A stretch of 64,000 nt of DNA from Saccharofermentans sp. Lineage in GTDB: Bacteria > Bacillota > Clostridia > Saccharofermentanales > Saccharofermentanaceae. The position numbers and the translations under genes are program-made. This document shows, piece after piece, positions 35,310 to 44,299 of the stretch. The notes under the pieces are model-generated. The model did no database searches. It was given only the letters and a program-made list of their open reading frames with translations, and was not told where the DNA came from. Each line of letters starts with the position of its first letter. Within the stretch, counting starts at the first letter, position 1. Location of the stretch: assembly GCA_024403695.1 (NCBI GenBank), contig JAKSRI010000013.1, positions 1-64,000 of the forward strand. The letters are read 5' to 3'.

Positions 35310-37274
35310 ATGGCAACAGCGCTTGAAGATTATGCAAAAGCCCGTAAACAGGGTCAGAAAGAACAGCAGAAGGCAATGAGTGAGGATAGTAATCCTTATC
35401 TCCCAGCCCTTGATAATATTGTGGAGTCAAGAACACTCCTGAAGGAAGAGAATGTCGGAACACGTGAGATTCCGCTCCCACAGGTAGTTGGTACCGTGAC
35501 CGTTGGCCGTCAGGAGGCTTTCGCACGTAATTTCATGCCACTTCTCGCCGCAGACACTGAGTTCGGCGCGAAATGGGTGCGCGTTATGGATTACCAGACA
35601 ACAGAAGGTATCCAGGATGCAGTAAAAGTTGTGGAGTACATGGGTAAGTTTTATGTCCTCGAGGGCAACAAGCGTGTGTCCGTTATGAAATACCTCGAAA
35701 TGCCAACAATCCTCGCAGACGTTAAGCGTGTGCTCCCTCCTGTGTCAGACCAGAAGGAAGTAGTTATCTACTATGAGTTCCTTAAGTTCTTTAAGTGTAC
35801 TGCCATCTATGACATTCTCTTCTCTGAGGAAGGCAGTTACCAGAAACTCGCTGAGGCAATGGGACAGGACCTTAATAATATTCCATGGGACGATGACACT
35901 ATCATGGATCTCAAGTCCGCTTACCTTAACTTCACTAAAGGATACAAGTCCGTCGAGAACAAGGTAAAGACAATCACAACTGCTGATGCTTTTCTTCTTT
36001 ATATTGACATGTTCAAATATGAGACAATCGTTAAGGCAACTGCCGATGAGATTAAGAAGGGAATCAACCAGATTTGGGGTGAGATTGAGATTGCTGATAA
36101 CGGTAATCAGATTGCTTTCTCCGAGGAGCCACAGCTTCAGAAGAAAACTGTCATCCCTATCATTGATGATATTTTCAAGAAAACATATAACGAACAGCAC
36201 CCTCTTAATGTGCTCTTCCTTTATAACGGTGACGTATCTGTATCCAGATGGATTAATGGACATGAGAAAGGTCGTAAGGAATTAGAGGAAGCTTTCCCAG
36301 GCGTTGTAAGAACACTGGCATGTGACCTTAAGGAAACTGAGGAAGAGTTCGAAGAGGCTGTAGAAGCAGCTGCCGGTGACGGAGTAGAACTTATCATCAC
36401 TACTTCCCCTGTTCAGATGGAATATGCATTAAGAGCTGCAGTTAAGTATCCGAATATCAAGTTCCTTAACTGCTCCATCCACATCTCGCACGAAGCTGTA
36501 AGAACATACTACGGAAAGATGTACGAGGCTAAGTTCATCCTCGGTGCTCTTGCTGCTACACTTAGCACAGACCATAGAATTGGTTATGTAAGTACTTACC
36601 CTATCTGCGGAAATATCGCCAGCATTAACGCTTTTGCGATTGGTGCATCCATGGTTGATCCACAGGCTAAGGTATACCTCACATGGTCCTGTCTTAAGGA
36701 TGAATACTGGAGAGAGTACATCAAAGAAAACGACCTGAAGATAGTATCTGGTCCAGATCTTATCAGACCAACAAGAGCCGATAATGCTTATGGTCTTTTC
36801 AAGATTAACGATAATGACGAGATCACTAATATCGCTGTCCCTGAATGGAAGTGGGGTAAGTATTACGAGCTCATCGTACAAAAGATTCTCAATGGCGCGT
36901 GGAACGCAGAGACAGACGAAGCAAAGGGTAAAGCTATCAACTACTGGTGGGGCATGAGTTCCGGAGTAATTGATGTTAATATTTTTGATGAGAATATCTC
37001 ATATGCCACACTTAAGCTTATTAGTGGAATCAAGAAGGCTATTTCTGCAGACCTCTGCAATCCTTTTGATGGTGAACTCAGAAGCCAGAGTGGCAAGATT
37101 AAGGAGGCTCATACTCCTAGATTGTCCAACGAAGAGATCATTAACATGAACTGGTTGGCTGACAACGTCATCGGTACTATACCTGCCTTTGACGAACTTA
37201 CAGAAGGTGCTCAAAAGACAGTTAAAGCAAATGGTATGCCAATTGTCGGAAGTGCAAGCGGTGACAAAGAATGA
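35310..37274 (+). CDS. cytoplasmic ParB-like/BMP (PnrA-like) fusion protein
   Basis: 654 residues without signal peptide, lipobox or membrane helix. Residues about 55-140 resemble a ParB/Srx-like domain (VTVGRQEAFARNF, then VLEGNKRVSVMKYL at 117-129, like the conserved GxxR motif). About 150-290 is helical, with a possible helix-turn-helix (SYQKLAEAMGQD). About 295-654 is a BMP/PnrA-type ligand-binding domain (NVLFLYNGDVSVSRWINGHE; later HRIGYVSTYPICGNIAS), a family that binds nucleosides outside the cell. Databases usually name such proteins ABC binding proteins, but this one should be inside the cell and has no transporter nearby. It is more likely a nucleoside-sensing regulator. The stop overlaps the phosphoesterase start by 4 bases. 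Confidence 0.7.
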   Translation: MATALEDYAKARKQGQKEQQKAMSEDSNPYLPALDNIVESRTLLKEENVGTREIPLPQVVGTVTVGRQEAFARNFMPLLAADTEFGAKWVRVMDYQTTEGIQDAVKVVEYMGKFYVLEGNKRVSVMKYLEMPTILADVKRVLPPVSDQKEVVIYYEFLKFFKCTAIYDILFSEEGSYQKLAEAMGQDLNNIPWDDDTIMDLKSAYLNFTKGYKSVENKVKTITTADAFLLYIDMFKYETIVKATADEIKKGINQIWGEIEIADNGNQIAFSEEPQLQKKTVIPIIDDIFKKTYNEQHPLNVLFLYNGDVSVSRWINGHEKGRKELEEAFPGVVRTLACDLKETEEEFEEAVEAAAGDGVELIITTSPVQMEYALRAAVKYPNIKFLNCSIHISHEAVRTYYGKMYEAKFILGALAATLSTDHRIGYVSTYPICGNIASINAFAIGASMVDPQAKVYLTWSCLKDEYWREYIKENDLKIVSGPDLIRPTRADNAYGLFKINDNDEITNIAVPEWKWGKYYELIVQKILNGAWNAETDEAKGKAINYWWGMSSGVIDVNIFDENISYATLKLISGIKKAISADLCNPFDGELRSQSGKIKEAHTPRLSNEEIINMNWLADNVIGTIPAFDELTEGAQKTVKANGMPIVGSASGDKE

Positions 37275-37879
37275 AAATACTAGTTGTTTCTGACGTTGAA
37301 GAAAGACTTCTTTACGACTGTTTTAAGAAAGAGCGCGTAGAAGGCGTGGAGTTGATTATTGCCTGTGGAGATTTAAGAGCAGGTTATCTGGATTTCCTTA
37401 TGACCATGGTAAACGTTCCTATGCTCTATGTTCTCGGCAACCACGATGATGTCCTTGTAAAGAACCCACCTCTCGGTGCCATCTCTCTCGAGGATAAGAT
37501 TATCAAGTTCAAGGGCTATAAGATCGCAGGTCTTGGTGGCTGTATCCGCTACAACGACAGAACAATTTGTATGAATACTGAGACAGAGATGAAGTGGCGC
37601 TGTCTTAAACTTAGTGCCAAGGCAACTCTTAAGGGCGGCGTCGACATCTTTGTATCCCATGCTCCAGCAAGAGGCTACGGAGACCTGGAGGACTTCCCTC
37701 ACCGTGGCTTTATCTGCTTTAATAACCTTCTTAACAGAATAAAACCACAGTATATGTTCCATGGACATGTCCACACAAACTATCATCGCTCCATCAAGAT
37801 CTCTTACGAGCATCCATCCGGAGCGACAATAATGAATTGCTGTGGATATAAAATTATCGATTTACCTGATAGAGAATAA
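37271..37879 (+). CDS. calcineurin-like metallophosphoesterase
   Basis: 202 residues with the five metallophosphoesterase blocks: SDVE (Asp8), CGDL (Asp34), GNHDD (Asn57, His58), SHAP (His130) and HGHVH (164-168). The first block has Glu where most family members have His (DxH to DxE), which may change metal choice. Substrates in the family range from cyclic nucleotides to proteins. It overlaps the ParB-BMP gene by 4 bases, so the two are made together, and a nucleotide substrate would fit the neighbour's nucleoside-binding fold (inference). Confidence 0.82.
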   Translation: MKILVVSDVEERLLYDCFKKERVEGVELIIACGDLRAGYLDFLMTMVNVPMLYVLGNHDDVLVKNPPLGAISLEDKIIKFKGYKIAGLGGCIRYNDRTICMNTETEMKWRCLKLSAKATLKGGVDIFVSHAPARGYGDLEDFPHRGFICFNNLLNRIKPQYMFHGHVHTNYHRSIKISYEHPSGATIMNCCGYKIIDLPDRE

Positions 37880-37954
37880 TTATATTAATAACCAATCTCA
37901 CCAAGAATAGTGGCTTGTCTGTGCCCTCCAATTCATAAGCTTAATTACATAATA

Positions 37955-38851
37955 TCAAAGGCTGGCAAACCATCCTGTCATTCCTTCAGGAAGTTCTGGC
38001 AAATATGGAGTACCGTCATCGTACATAAGGTCCGCCTGAATCTGTGTAATCATGCAGTGCTGACCCATCTCGATACCAAAATAAAGTGATGCTACTCCCT
38101 TGTCGCCATTACGTAAAAACTCTGGGAAAAAGCAAATCGCATTAGTTGCGTTTTTCATGGCATCAAGTGCTTCTGGTGTAACTCTTTCGAAGGAACCAAA
38201 TTCATCATATTTCGCACATGAAATAAACAATTTTGTATTTGTGTTAAGCGTCTCAAGATAGCTGTCATCTTCCGTAAATCCAGATGCAGGAAATGCACCT
38301 GCGAAGAAATCAGGATATTCGAGAAGCATCTTCCATGTTGTGTATCCACCAGATGATCCGCCTCCGATAATTACCTTATCGATATCACCACACTCTTCAA
38401 CTGTTCTATCAATAATAGCCTTTAAGTGCTTAAGATAAGCCTCAGACCAAGAATCAGTCAGCTCACCATTCTCATCAGTCTTCTCATTAGCAAGTGGCAC
38501 CAGAATATACGCACCCTCCATCTTTGCCTGACGCTTTGCATCCGCGAACATTTCGCCGCCACTGTGGGACACACACACCTTGCCCGCGAGAGCATTTGTC
38601 GCACCGTGAATAAACACGAGAAGCTTAAACTTCTTGCCGCTTTCGTAAGCACTCTTGTCTGGAGTAAAAAGGTAATAAGTAATGTCACCCACGTCAGAAG
38701 CAGGCTGTGTGTGCTCCTCGAACTTATCAAGGAATGCACCGCCCACATAAGAAGGTTTATAACTTACAAAATCACCTGGAGCCATGTATTTCTCCCATGG
38801 AGCAACCACGTGATCAACCTTTGTCTCATTACTAAATTCAATAACTTCCAT
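37955..38851 (-). CDS. alpha/beta-hydrolase, esterase/depolymerase-like
   Basis: 298 residues. Nucleophile elbow GGGSSGGY (Ser167), oxyanion HG in FIHGA (80-84), acid in SCAKYDEF and His in MGQHCM complete a triad. The layout resembles PHB-depolymerase/feruloyl-esterase type hydrolases, but without a signal peptide, so it acts inside the cell. Last gene of the dlt-like run; 15 bases after the U32-like gene. Substrate unknown. Confidence 0.75.
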   Translation of the reverse strand: MEVIEFSNETKVDHVVAPWEKYMAPGDFVSYKPSYVGGAFLDKFEEHTQPASDVGDITYYLFTPDKSAYESGKKFKLLVFIHGATNALAGKVCVSHSGGEMFADAKRQAKMEGAYILVPLANEKTDENGELTDSWSEAYLKHLKAIIDRTVEECGDIDKVIIGGGSSGGYTTWKMLLEYPDFFAGAFPASGFTEDDSYLETLNTNTKLFISCAKYDEFGSFERVTPEALDAMKNATNAICFFPEFLRNGDKGVASLYFGIEMGQHCMITQIQADLMYDDGTPYLPELPEGMTGWFASL

Positions 38852-38866
38852 ATCAATCTCCCTAAG

Positions 38867-39763
38867 TTAAAATAAATCCAAACTGTTATCAAGATAAATG
38901 TGTTCTCTCACATGAATATGATATTCCGGCTTAACCATGTAATAAAGAATAAATTCCAGTACAAGCGCGCTGCCGAGGCTACGTCCTTCTATTTTAAAAT
39001 TGCCAAAGCCCATTGGCAAATAAGTGTTAACGATATCATCTCTGCTTATGAATCCAGGGTTTGCCATGGCCTTAGTAAAAGAGTAACCGTCCTCTGCACC
39101 AGGACTTGCGCAGACATGAGCAGGAACGTCATCGCCAAGACTTTTATGACTTACGTCCTCATAGCATTTCTTTCTATCCTGGCAACCAAACCAGCAGCAC
39201 TCATTACACAGAAACTCCACTTTGTCTTTCTGCTCCTGGGTCAGGTTAGCAAGCTTATCTAAGGCTTTATTAAGGCGGAAATCAGGGACCACGTAACGGA
39301 AGTCTTCCCTGTTAATCTCTGCCACCATGGCGTCGAAATCCGTAATAACCTTGGTGGTGGAAGACACCAGATAAAGCTGCGGATAATTCTTCTTAACGTA
39401 ATCAGCAAGCAAGTCAGAGTGAACGATAACACCGTTAGTGACTGGACTTTGCGCGAAAGCACTACAAAGCCTATTGCATCTGCCATCACTAAGATGCTCC
39501 TGCGTCAGAAGCGAGTTGCTGAAAGTGAGTCTGGAAGAAATGCCATGCTTCTCCATAAGGGCGAGAACTTCTTTTGTGTCCGCGTCTCCAAATCCTACGC
39601 GGCCACCACCCCAAAGACAGTCAGCAGGTGCACCATAGATAGAACCAATCTCACACCAGTCATAAAAATATTCTCTATGATTTTCCCAGAGTGGCAAAAG
39701 GAGCCTGTAAAGCTCGTAGAATTCGAACAGCCCTGGGAGATGAAAAAACGCTTTATTTTGCAT
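38867..39763 (-). CDS. U32-peptidase-like TIM-barrel protein with a Cys cluster
   Basis: 298 residues. SRLTFSNSLLTQEHL, VVPDFRLNK, the cluster CNECCWFGC followed by KKC, and the C-terminal FGNFKIEGRSLGS match the pattern of U32-family proteins (UbiU/UbiV, RlhA, YegQ), in which Cys residues hold an Fe-S cluster and FKIEGR is conserved. Those characterised are hydroxylation factors rather than true peptidases. The ATG at 39763 overlaps the DltD-like gene by 11 bases. Its link to envelope D-alanylation, if any, is unknown. Confidence 0.5.
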   Translation of the reverse strand: MQNKAFFHLPGLFEFYELYRLLLPLWENHREYFYDWCEIGSIYGAPADCLWGGGRVGFGDADTKEVLALMEKHGISSRLTFSNSLLTQEHLSDGRCNRLCSAFAQSPVTNGVIVHSDLLADYVKKNYPQLYLVSSTTKVITDFDAMVAEINREDFRYVVPDFRLNKALDKLANLTQEQKDKVEFLCNECCWFGCQDRKKCYEDVSHKSLGDDVPAHVCASPGAEDGYSFTKAMANPGFISRDDIVNTYLPMGFGNFKIEGRSLGSALVLEFILYYMVKPEYHIHVREHIYLDNSLDLF

Positions 39764-40781
39764 ATGGCGAATCAGCAATCATATCTATATATGAAGAGTA
39801 GAACATTCCTGAAACATCCTCACCAGCCTCGATTTTCTTTACAACCTCGATATATCTCTGTGTAAAAACGATAGCGCCTTCTTCACTCATATGATCCTTA
39901 TCTGAGAAAGATTCTTTATCAGTAAAATCCTCATATCTTGTCTTAAGCAAATTAAAGTCGAGGAAGAGACAGTTCTTCTCGGCTGCGAGTTCCTGACCCC
40001 ACTGGAGAAAATCGTCAAGATTACTGTACTCCCATACATATGCATCTGATACAGGAACGCAGACAATATAAGTTGTAATTCCATGCTCGTTACAGATGTC
40101 GAGAATTTCCTTCAGAACTTCGTAATTATCCTTATAGAAATTTCTCTCATATGGCTTTGTCTCATGGATAGCAGCAGCCTCTTCAGCTGTCAGCGTAATA
40201 TCCGCCTTGTATCTGTACAAATGGCCCTTACTGTCATTCATCTCATTATTAAGTCCACGGTTATAGTACATGGTCTTCATGTTGATAATGCCAGTAACAA
40301 ATGAGTGGGCATATACGTTAAGCCAATCATCGAATCTGATGTGCTTTGTGAGATATTCAAAACGTCCTGACCAGTTATCAATTCTAGTAAGAACACGCTC
40401 ATCAGCAACAGCGGCATCATGTCCTGCCTCCAGCTGAAGGAAGTCATATGATACTTCCACAACTACAGTCTTAACGTCATTACGTGAAAGCTCCTGTTCA
40501 AGCTCCATTTTTCTGGCATGCATAGGCATAAGAACGATGGACAGATTATAGCTATAGCATCCCAACTCCTCATCCAATGTCTTAGGAATAAATCCTGCCT
40601 GACCCTGGCTGGCACCAAGAATTATATAGTCAATCTTACCTGCGAGAGACTTTCTGTAAGATGCATCCTGATAACCCATAGACTCATTGTTGTAATATGG
40701 AATAATAACCATCGCTGAGATAGTCGCGAAGAATACAACAAAGTATAAAAGTGAGAGAAGAATCTGCTTAATAGTTCGCAT
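39753..40781 (-). CDS. DltD-like SGNH-fold membrane-anchored protein
   Basis: 342 residues. One N-terminal membrane helix (about 7-28), then an extracellular SGNH-type domain: LGASQGQAGF places a Ser (about 58) like block I, and DKDHMSEEGA near the C-terminus gives the Asp-x-x-His of block V. DltD and AlgJ/AlgX-like proteins with this shape pass acyl groups from an MBOAT protein to the final polymer. GGGAGGA lies before the ATG at 40781, and the gene overlaps the MBOAT gene by 14 bases. Sequence identity to classical DltD is not evident by eye. Confidence 0.65.
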   Translation of the reverse strand: MRTIKQILLSLLYFVVFFATISAMVIIPYYNNESMGYQDASYRKSLAGKIDYIILGASQGQAGFIPKTLDEELGCYSYNLSIVLMPMHARKMELEQELSRNDVKTVVVEVSYDFLQLEAGHDAAVADERVLTRIDNWSGRFEYLTKHIRFDDWLNVYAHSFVTGIINMKTMYYNRGLNNEMNDSKGHLYRYKADITLTAEEAAAIHETKPYERNFYKDNYEVLKEILDICNEHGITTYIVCVPVSDAYVWEYSNLDDFLQWGQELAAEKNCLFLDFNLLKTRYEDFTDKESFSDKDHMSEEGAIVFTQRYIEVVKKIEAGEDVSGMFYSSYIDMIADSPYAK

Positions 40782-42372
40782 ACATAAATCCTCCCGCATC
40801 CCATGTTGCCTGTACTCCGAATGATGCAATCAACACAACCAGTACAGCGATAATAAATACTCTTACAACCTGAGGCAACTTGTTAAAGTACGCTCTTACA
40901 GGCTGCTTATTCTGAATAACGGACGCACAGAACTGAAGGAAAGTAAAAAACATTGCCAACAGGAATGCGAGAATATCCACGTTGTGTTTCCAGTTAACAT
41001 ATGGCATCAGTTCCATCTTTGTATGAGGAATTACATGGTTAGTAAATACCTGTCTCCAAAGACCGATACCATCAGACAAAGTTCCAACCTCAGGAAGGAC
41101 CTTGATGAAAGTTACCAGGATAAATGTTCTTAATATCTGAAATGCCTGCCAAGCCCAGTTGTTGTCGTTTATCTTTAGTTTTGATTTCGCGCCAGCATAA
41201 ACAGGCTCCATCCACAGAGAGAAAATAATAAACAAGCCGTTTACAAGACCCCATGCAATATATGCCCATGTGGCTCCATGCCACAAACCTGTTGCAGTCC
41301 ATACCACGATAAGAGCCACAGTCGCAGGCACTGTGTTACCGAGATGCTTTCCAAACTTATCCTTGGTCTTGGTAGCAAGCTTACGGCTCCAGTTAGACAT
41401 ACCGATGGTGTAATAAATGTACTTCTTAAACCAGTCACCAAGACTGATGTGCCATCTGCGCCAGTATTCAGCAATAGACTTGGAGAAATATGGTCGGTCG
41501 AAGTTCTCTGTAAGCTTAATTCCCATTACCTCACAGATACCACACATGATGTCCATGTAACCTGAGAAATCAGCATAAATCTGAATGCTATAAAGGAACG
41601 CACCGATTAAAGTTGTAATACCTGTGTACTGGGAATAATTAGTGAATACATCCTTAACCATTGGGGCCAGTGTATCTGCGATGAGCATCTTCTTGGCAAA
41701 ACCCCATACCATTCTCTGAAGACCCCAGGAATAGTTCTTATAGTCCAGAGTATACTCAGTAAATAATTCCTTGGAAAGCTTCTCAAAGTCACTAATAGGA
41801 CCCTGAGTCATCTGAGGGAAGAAAGTAACGAAGAGCAATACCTTGAAGTAATTCTTCTCTGCTGAATAGTACTCAAAGTAAACATCCACAAGATATCCCA
41901 CGGACTGGAATGTATAGAAAGAAATTCCCAATGGAACTATAAACTTATAGACATCGCTTATCTGATTGCCACCAAAGAGACCAATTACAGCATTCACCTG
42001 CTCCAGGGCAAAGTGAAAATACTTGAAAACACAGAGAATTCCAACGTTAAGAAGGAGTGTAAGAACCATGATTCTCTTACGAGCCTTCTTATTCTTATCC
42101 TTGTACGCGGACTTCTCTTCTTTACTCAGAGTTGCCTTGTTTTCTTTAAGATACTTCTTCTGATTGTCGGTTATGGACTGCATCCATCTAGTAGCACCAT
42201 AGATAGTCGATGCAGTTACAAAAATATATAGCGCACTCTTAATTCCGTAAGACAAATAGAAGACTGTGCTGGTAACGAGCAGCACAATCCACTGAAAACG
42301 CTTAGGAACGGCGAAGTACGCGATGAAAACCGCGATTATGAAAAGAATAAAACTTAAAGATGTAATAGCCAT
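40768..42372 (-). CDS. DltB/AlgI-like MBOAT acyltransferase
   Basis: 534 residues, about 11 membrane helices. The MBOAT core is clear: ADFSGYMDIMCGI, RPYFSKSIAEYWRRWHISLG (His308) and the catalytic His365 in TGLWHGATWAY. Such proteins move an acyl group across the membrane from a carrier protein onto an extracellular acceptor: D-alanine onto teichoic acid for DltB, acetyl onto alginate for AlgI. The carrier protein and adenylation genes just upstream argue for the DltB type. Confidence 0.82.
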   Translation of the reverse strand: MAITSLSFILFIIAVFIAYFAVPKRFQWIVLLVTSTVFYLSYGIKSALYIFVTASTIYGATRWMQSITDNQKKYLKENKATLSKEEKSAYKDKNKKARKRIMVLTLLLNVGILCVFKYFHFALEQVNAVIGLFGGNQISDVYKFIVPLGISFYTFQSVGYLVDVYFEYYSAEKNYFKVLLFVTFFPQMTQGPISDFEKLSKELFTEYTLDYKNYSWGLQRMVWGFAKKMLIADTLAPMVKDVFTNYSQYTGITTLIGAFLYSIQIYADFSGYMDIMCGICEVMGIKLTENFDRPYFSKSIAEYWRRWHISLGDWFKKYIYYTIGMSNWSRKLATKTKDKFGKHLGNTVPATVALIVVWTATGLWHGATWAYIAWGLVNGLFIIFSLWMEPVYAGAKSKLKINDNNWAWQAFQILRTFILVTFIKVLPEVGTLSDGIGLWRQVFTNHVIPHTKMELMPYVNWKHNVDILAFLLAMFFTFLQFCASVIQNKQPVRAYFNKLPQVVRVFIIAVLVVLIASFGVQATWDAGGFMYANY

Positions 42373-42394
42373 CGGCCTTAATATCCGCCCTTAA

Positions 42395-42625
42395 TTATTC
42401 TTCTTCCTGAATAGCCTGAATCATATTCCACATAGCTTCAACGCTGTTGAAATTCTCATTACGCATCCACTTAGGGCCAATCTCAATATCAAACACATCG
42501 CAAATCTCTGTGATAAGAGCAAGAATACTCATAGAATCAAGCACCTTACCATCAATAAGATTTGTCTCATTCGCATAATCAATATCTGGATCAATCTCCA
42601 TCAAAATATCCATTAACTCGTCCAT
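42395..42625 (-). CDS. acyl/peptidyl carrier protein, DltC-like
   Basis: 76 residues, one acidic four-helix carrier domain. The phosphopantetheine Ser is Ser31 in KVLDSMSILAL. The size and Asp-Ser context fit DltC. It would carry the activated amino acid from the adenylation enzyme (10 bases upstream) to the MBOAT protein (22 bases downstream). Confidence 0.82.
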   Translation of the reverse strand: MDELMDILMEIDPDIDYANETNLIDGKVLDSMSILALITEICDVFDIEIGPKWMRNENFNSVEAMWNMIQAIQEEE

Positions 42626-42635
42626 ACTATTCTCC

Positions 42636-44132
42636 TTACAACATAGTTTTCAATGCCTGACGGTCAATCTTACCATTAGCATTAATTGGCAGTGCATCCA
42701 GCACCACAACCTTATTAGGCACCATATAACTTGTTAATACTTCCTTCAGCATACTTCTGATCTGTATGCCTGTTAATTCACATTCTTTTGCCAACTGACA
42801 GAAAAGAATAATCTTCTTCTTCTCCTGGTTATAAAGGCAGCAGCATCTGTCCACTTCAGGCAAACCACCTGCAATTACCTCTATCTCACCGAGCTCGATT
42901 CTTCTTCCCATATGCTTAATCTGGAAATCATTACGTGACGCGAAGAGAAGTTCCCCCTCTTCATTATACTGTGCCAAATCACCAGTCTTAAAACATCTTA
43001 CTGGACCTTCACCAAAATCCTTCTCGATAAATGAAGCGGCAGTCTTATCAGCGTCATTATAATACTCTGTTGCCAAAGCATCACTTACTATATACAGCTC
43101 ACCAATACGATTAGGCTCATTTACAACAGCGCCCTCATCCACAAGGTAAACCTTACTGTTACAAAGAGGTCTTCCCATAGGAAGAGTATCAATATTTTCA
43201 AATATCTTCTCGACCTCATAGTAGCAACAGATACCTGCCAGCTCAGACTGACCATAGAGGTTAACATACTTCACCTCTGGCAAATATTCTCTCCACTTAT
43301 TAAGGTGCTTCATTGGCATTACTTCACCAACAAAAAACATCTTCTTAAGATACTCTGGCTTAACCATGGAGAATGGACACATCTGAGCCACCAGTGAAAG
43401 TGCTGTTGGCACCCAAGAACAGAAGGAAATCTTCTTCTGATTCATGTACTCCACGAGATCTGTAGTTCCTGAGAAAAGCTCTGTAGGAATAATCTCGATA
43501 GTTGCACCTGTCTTAATCATGATATACAGGTCCTTGGCAGCCGCATCAAAATAAAATGGTGTCTGATTACCTATAATCTCATCTGCATCAAATTCAAAAG
43601 TCTTAGCATAAGCCTCTACGAAGCTAAGTACTGAACCGTGACTCTTAAGAACACCCTTAGGCTTACCAGTGGAACCAGATGTATAGATCATATAAGCTGG
43701 ATCCTGTGGCTGAGCTGAGTTATCTTCAAACTCATCATCACCAATAGTGTCAGGTGTAATAACCGCACCCTCATATCCGATAGCAGCGAGCTTTTCCTTG
43801 TTATCCTCACCGCACAAAACCACCTGAAAACCAGCATCCTCGAAGAGAAGCTTCATCTTCTCATCTGGCATCTCAGGATCAATCGGAACATAAAAATTAT
43901 GTGAATAAAGTGCACCCATAAACCACTTAACTGGGTTAACGTCTCTGTTAGTAAAAACACCAACAGGCTGATTAGTCGAAGTCTTAGGGAGTGCTTTTTT
44001 AATAGTGGCTGCGTATCTTCTAGCAATCTGCGCCAGCTGCTCGAAAGTAACAACGTCATCACGCAAGGCAACAGCCTTCTTATCTGGATGCTTCATAACA
44101 GTTGTAGTGAAGCAATTTACAAGATTACCCAT
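42636..44132 (-). CDS. DltA-like amino-acid adenylation enzyme
   Basis: 498 residues, a stand-alone ANL adenylation protein. Core motifs: YTSGSTGKPKGV (A3), FYFDAAAKDLY (A4, with the Asp that binds the amino group), NLYGQSEL (A5), GELYIV and CFKTGDLAQ (A7-A8), and the final Lys in NANGKIDRQ (A10). The Asp in A4 indicates an amino-acid substrate. By context D-alanine is likely, since alr lies in the same window, but the A5 motif (YGQSELAG) departs from the usual YGPTE, so the substrate is open. First gene of the A-C-B-D run. AAAGGA lies about 11 bases before the ATG. Confidence 0.8.
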   Translation of the reverse strand: MGNLVNCFTTTVMKHPDKKAVALRDDVVTFEQLAQIARRYAATIKKALPKTSTNQPVGVFTNRDVNPVKWFMGALYSHNFYVPIDPEMPDEKMKLLFEDAGFQVVLCGEDNKEKLAAIGYEGAVITPDTIGDDEFEDNSAQPQDPAYMIYTSGSTGKPKGVLKSHGSVLSFVEAYAKTFEFDADEIIGNQTPFYFDAAAKDLYIMIKTGATIEIIPTELFSGTTDLVEYMNQKKISFCSWVPTALSLVAQMCPFSMVKPEYLKKMFFVGEVMPMKHLNKWREYLPEVKYVNLYGQSELAGICCYYEVEKIFENIDTLPMGRPLCNSKVYLVDEGAVVNEPNRIGELYIVSDALATEYYNDADKTAASFIEKDFGEGPVRCFKTGDLAQYNEEGELLFASRNDFQIKHMGRRIELGEIEVIAGGLPEVDRCCCLYNQEKKKIILFCQLAKECELTGIQIRSMLKEVLTSYMVPNKVVVLDALPINANGKIDRQALKTML

Positions 44133-44245
44133 GAATCAGTGTGTCCTTTCTTTAAAATATTCCAACAGAAATGCTATCACAAATTTCCCCTACAGGCTAA
44201 TATTTCTTTCTTTTTATATTAAATAAGAACAAATAATGGCAAAAT

Positions 44246-44279
44246 CACCCGTCCTGGGTGTAAAATACATGTGTTTTAC
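44246..44279 (+). promoter_or_regulatory. two adjacent dyads upstream of the methyltransferase gene
   Basis: CACCC (44246-44250) and GGGTG (44256-44260) form a short dyad. It runs directly into a 20-base palindrome at 44260-44279 (GTAAAATACATGTGTTTTAC, one mismatched step). The palindrome covers a possible -10 box (TAAAAT, 44261-44266). It may be an operator controlling the methyltransferase gene at 44300 and perhaps the divergent adenylation gene. I see nothing else in 44133-44245. Confidence 0.4.
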
Positions 44280-44299
44280 GCGATTAGGAGATTCTATCA

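Noticed and set aside
37880..37954. A terminator in the gap between the convergent phosphoesterase and esterase genes
   Set aside because: I looked for a hairpin on both strands and found no stem followed by a T-run.
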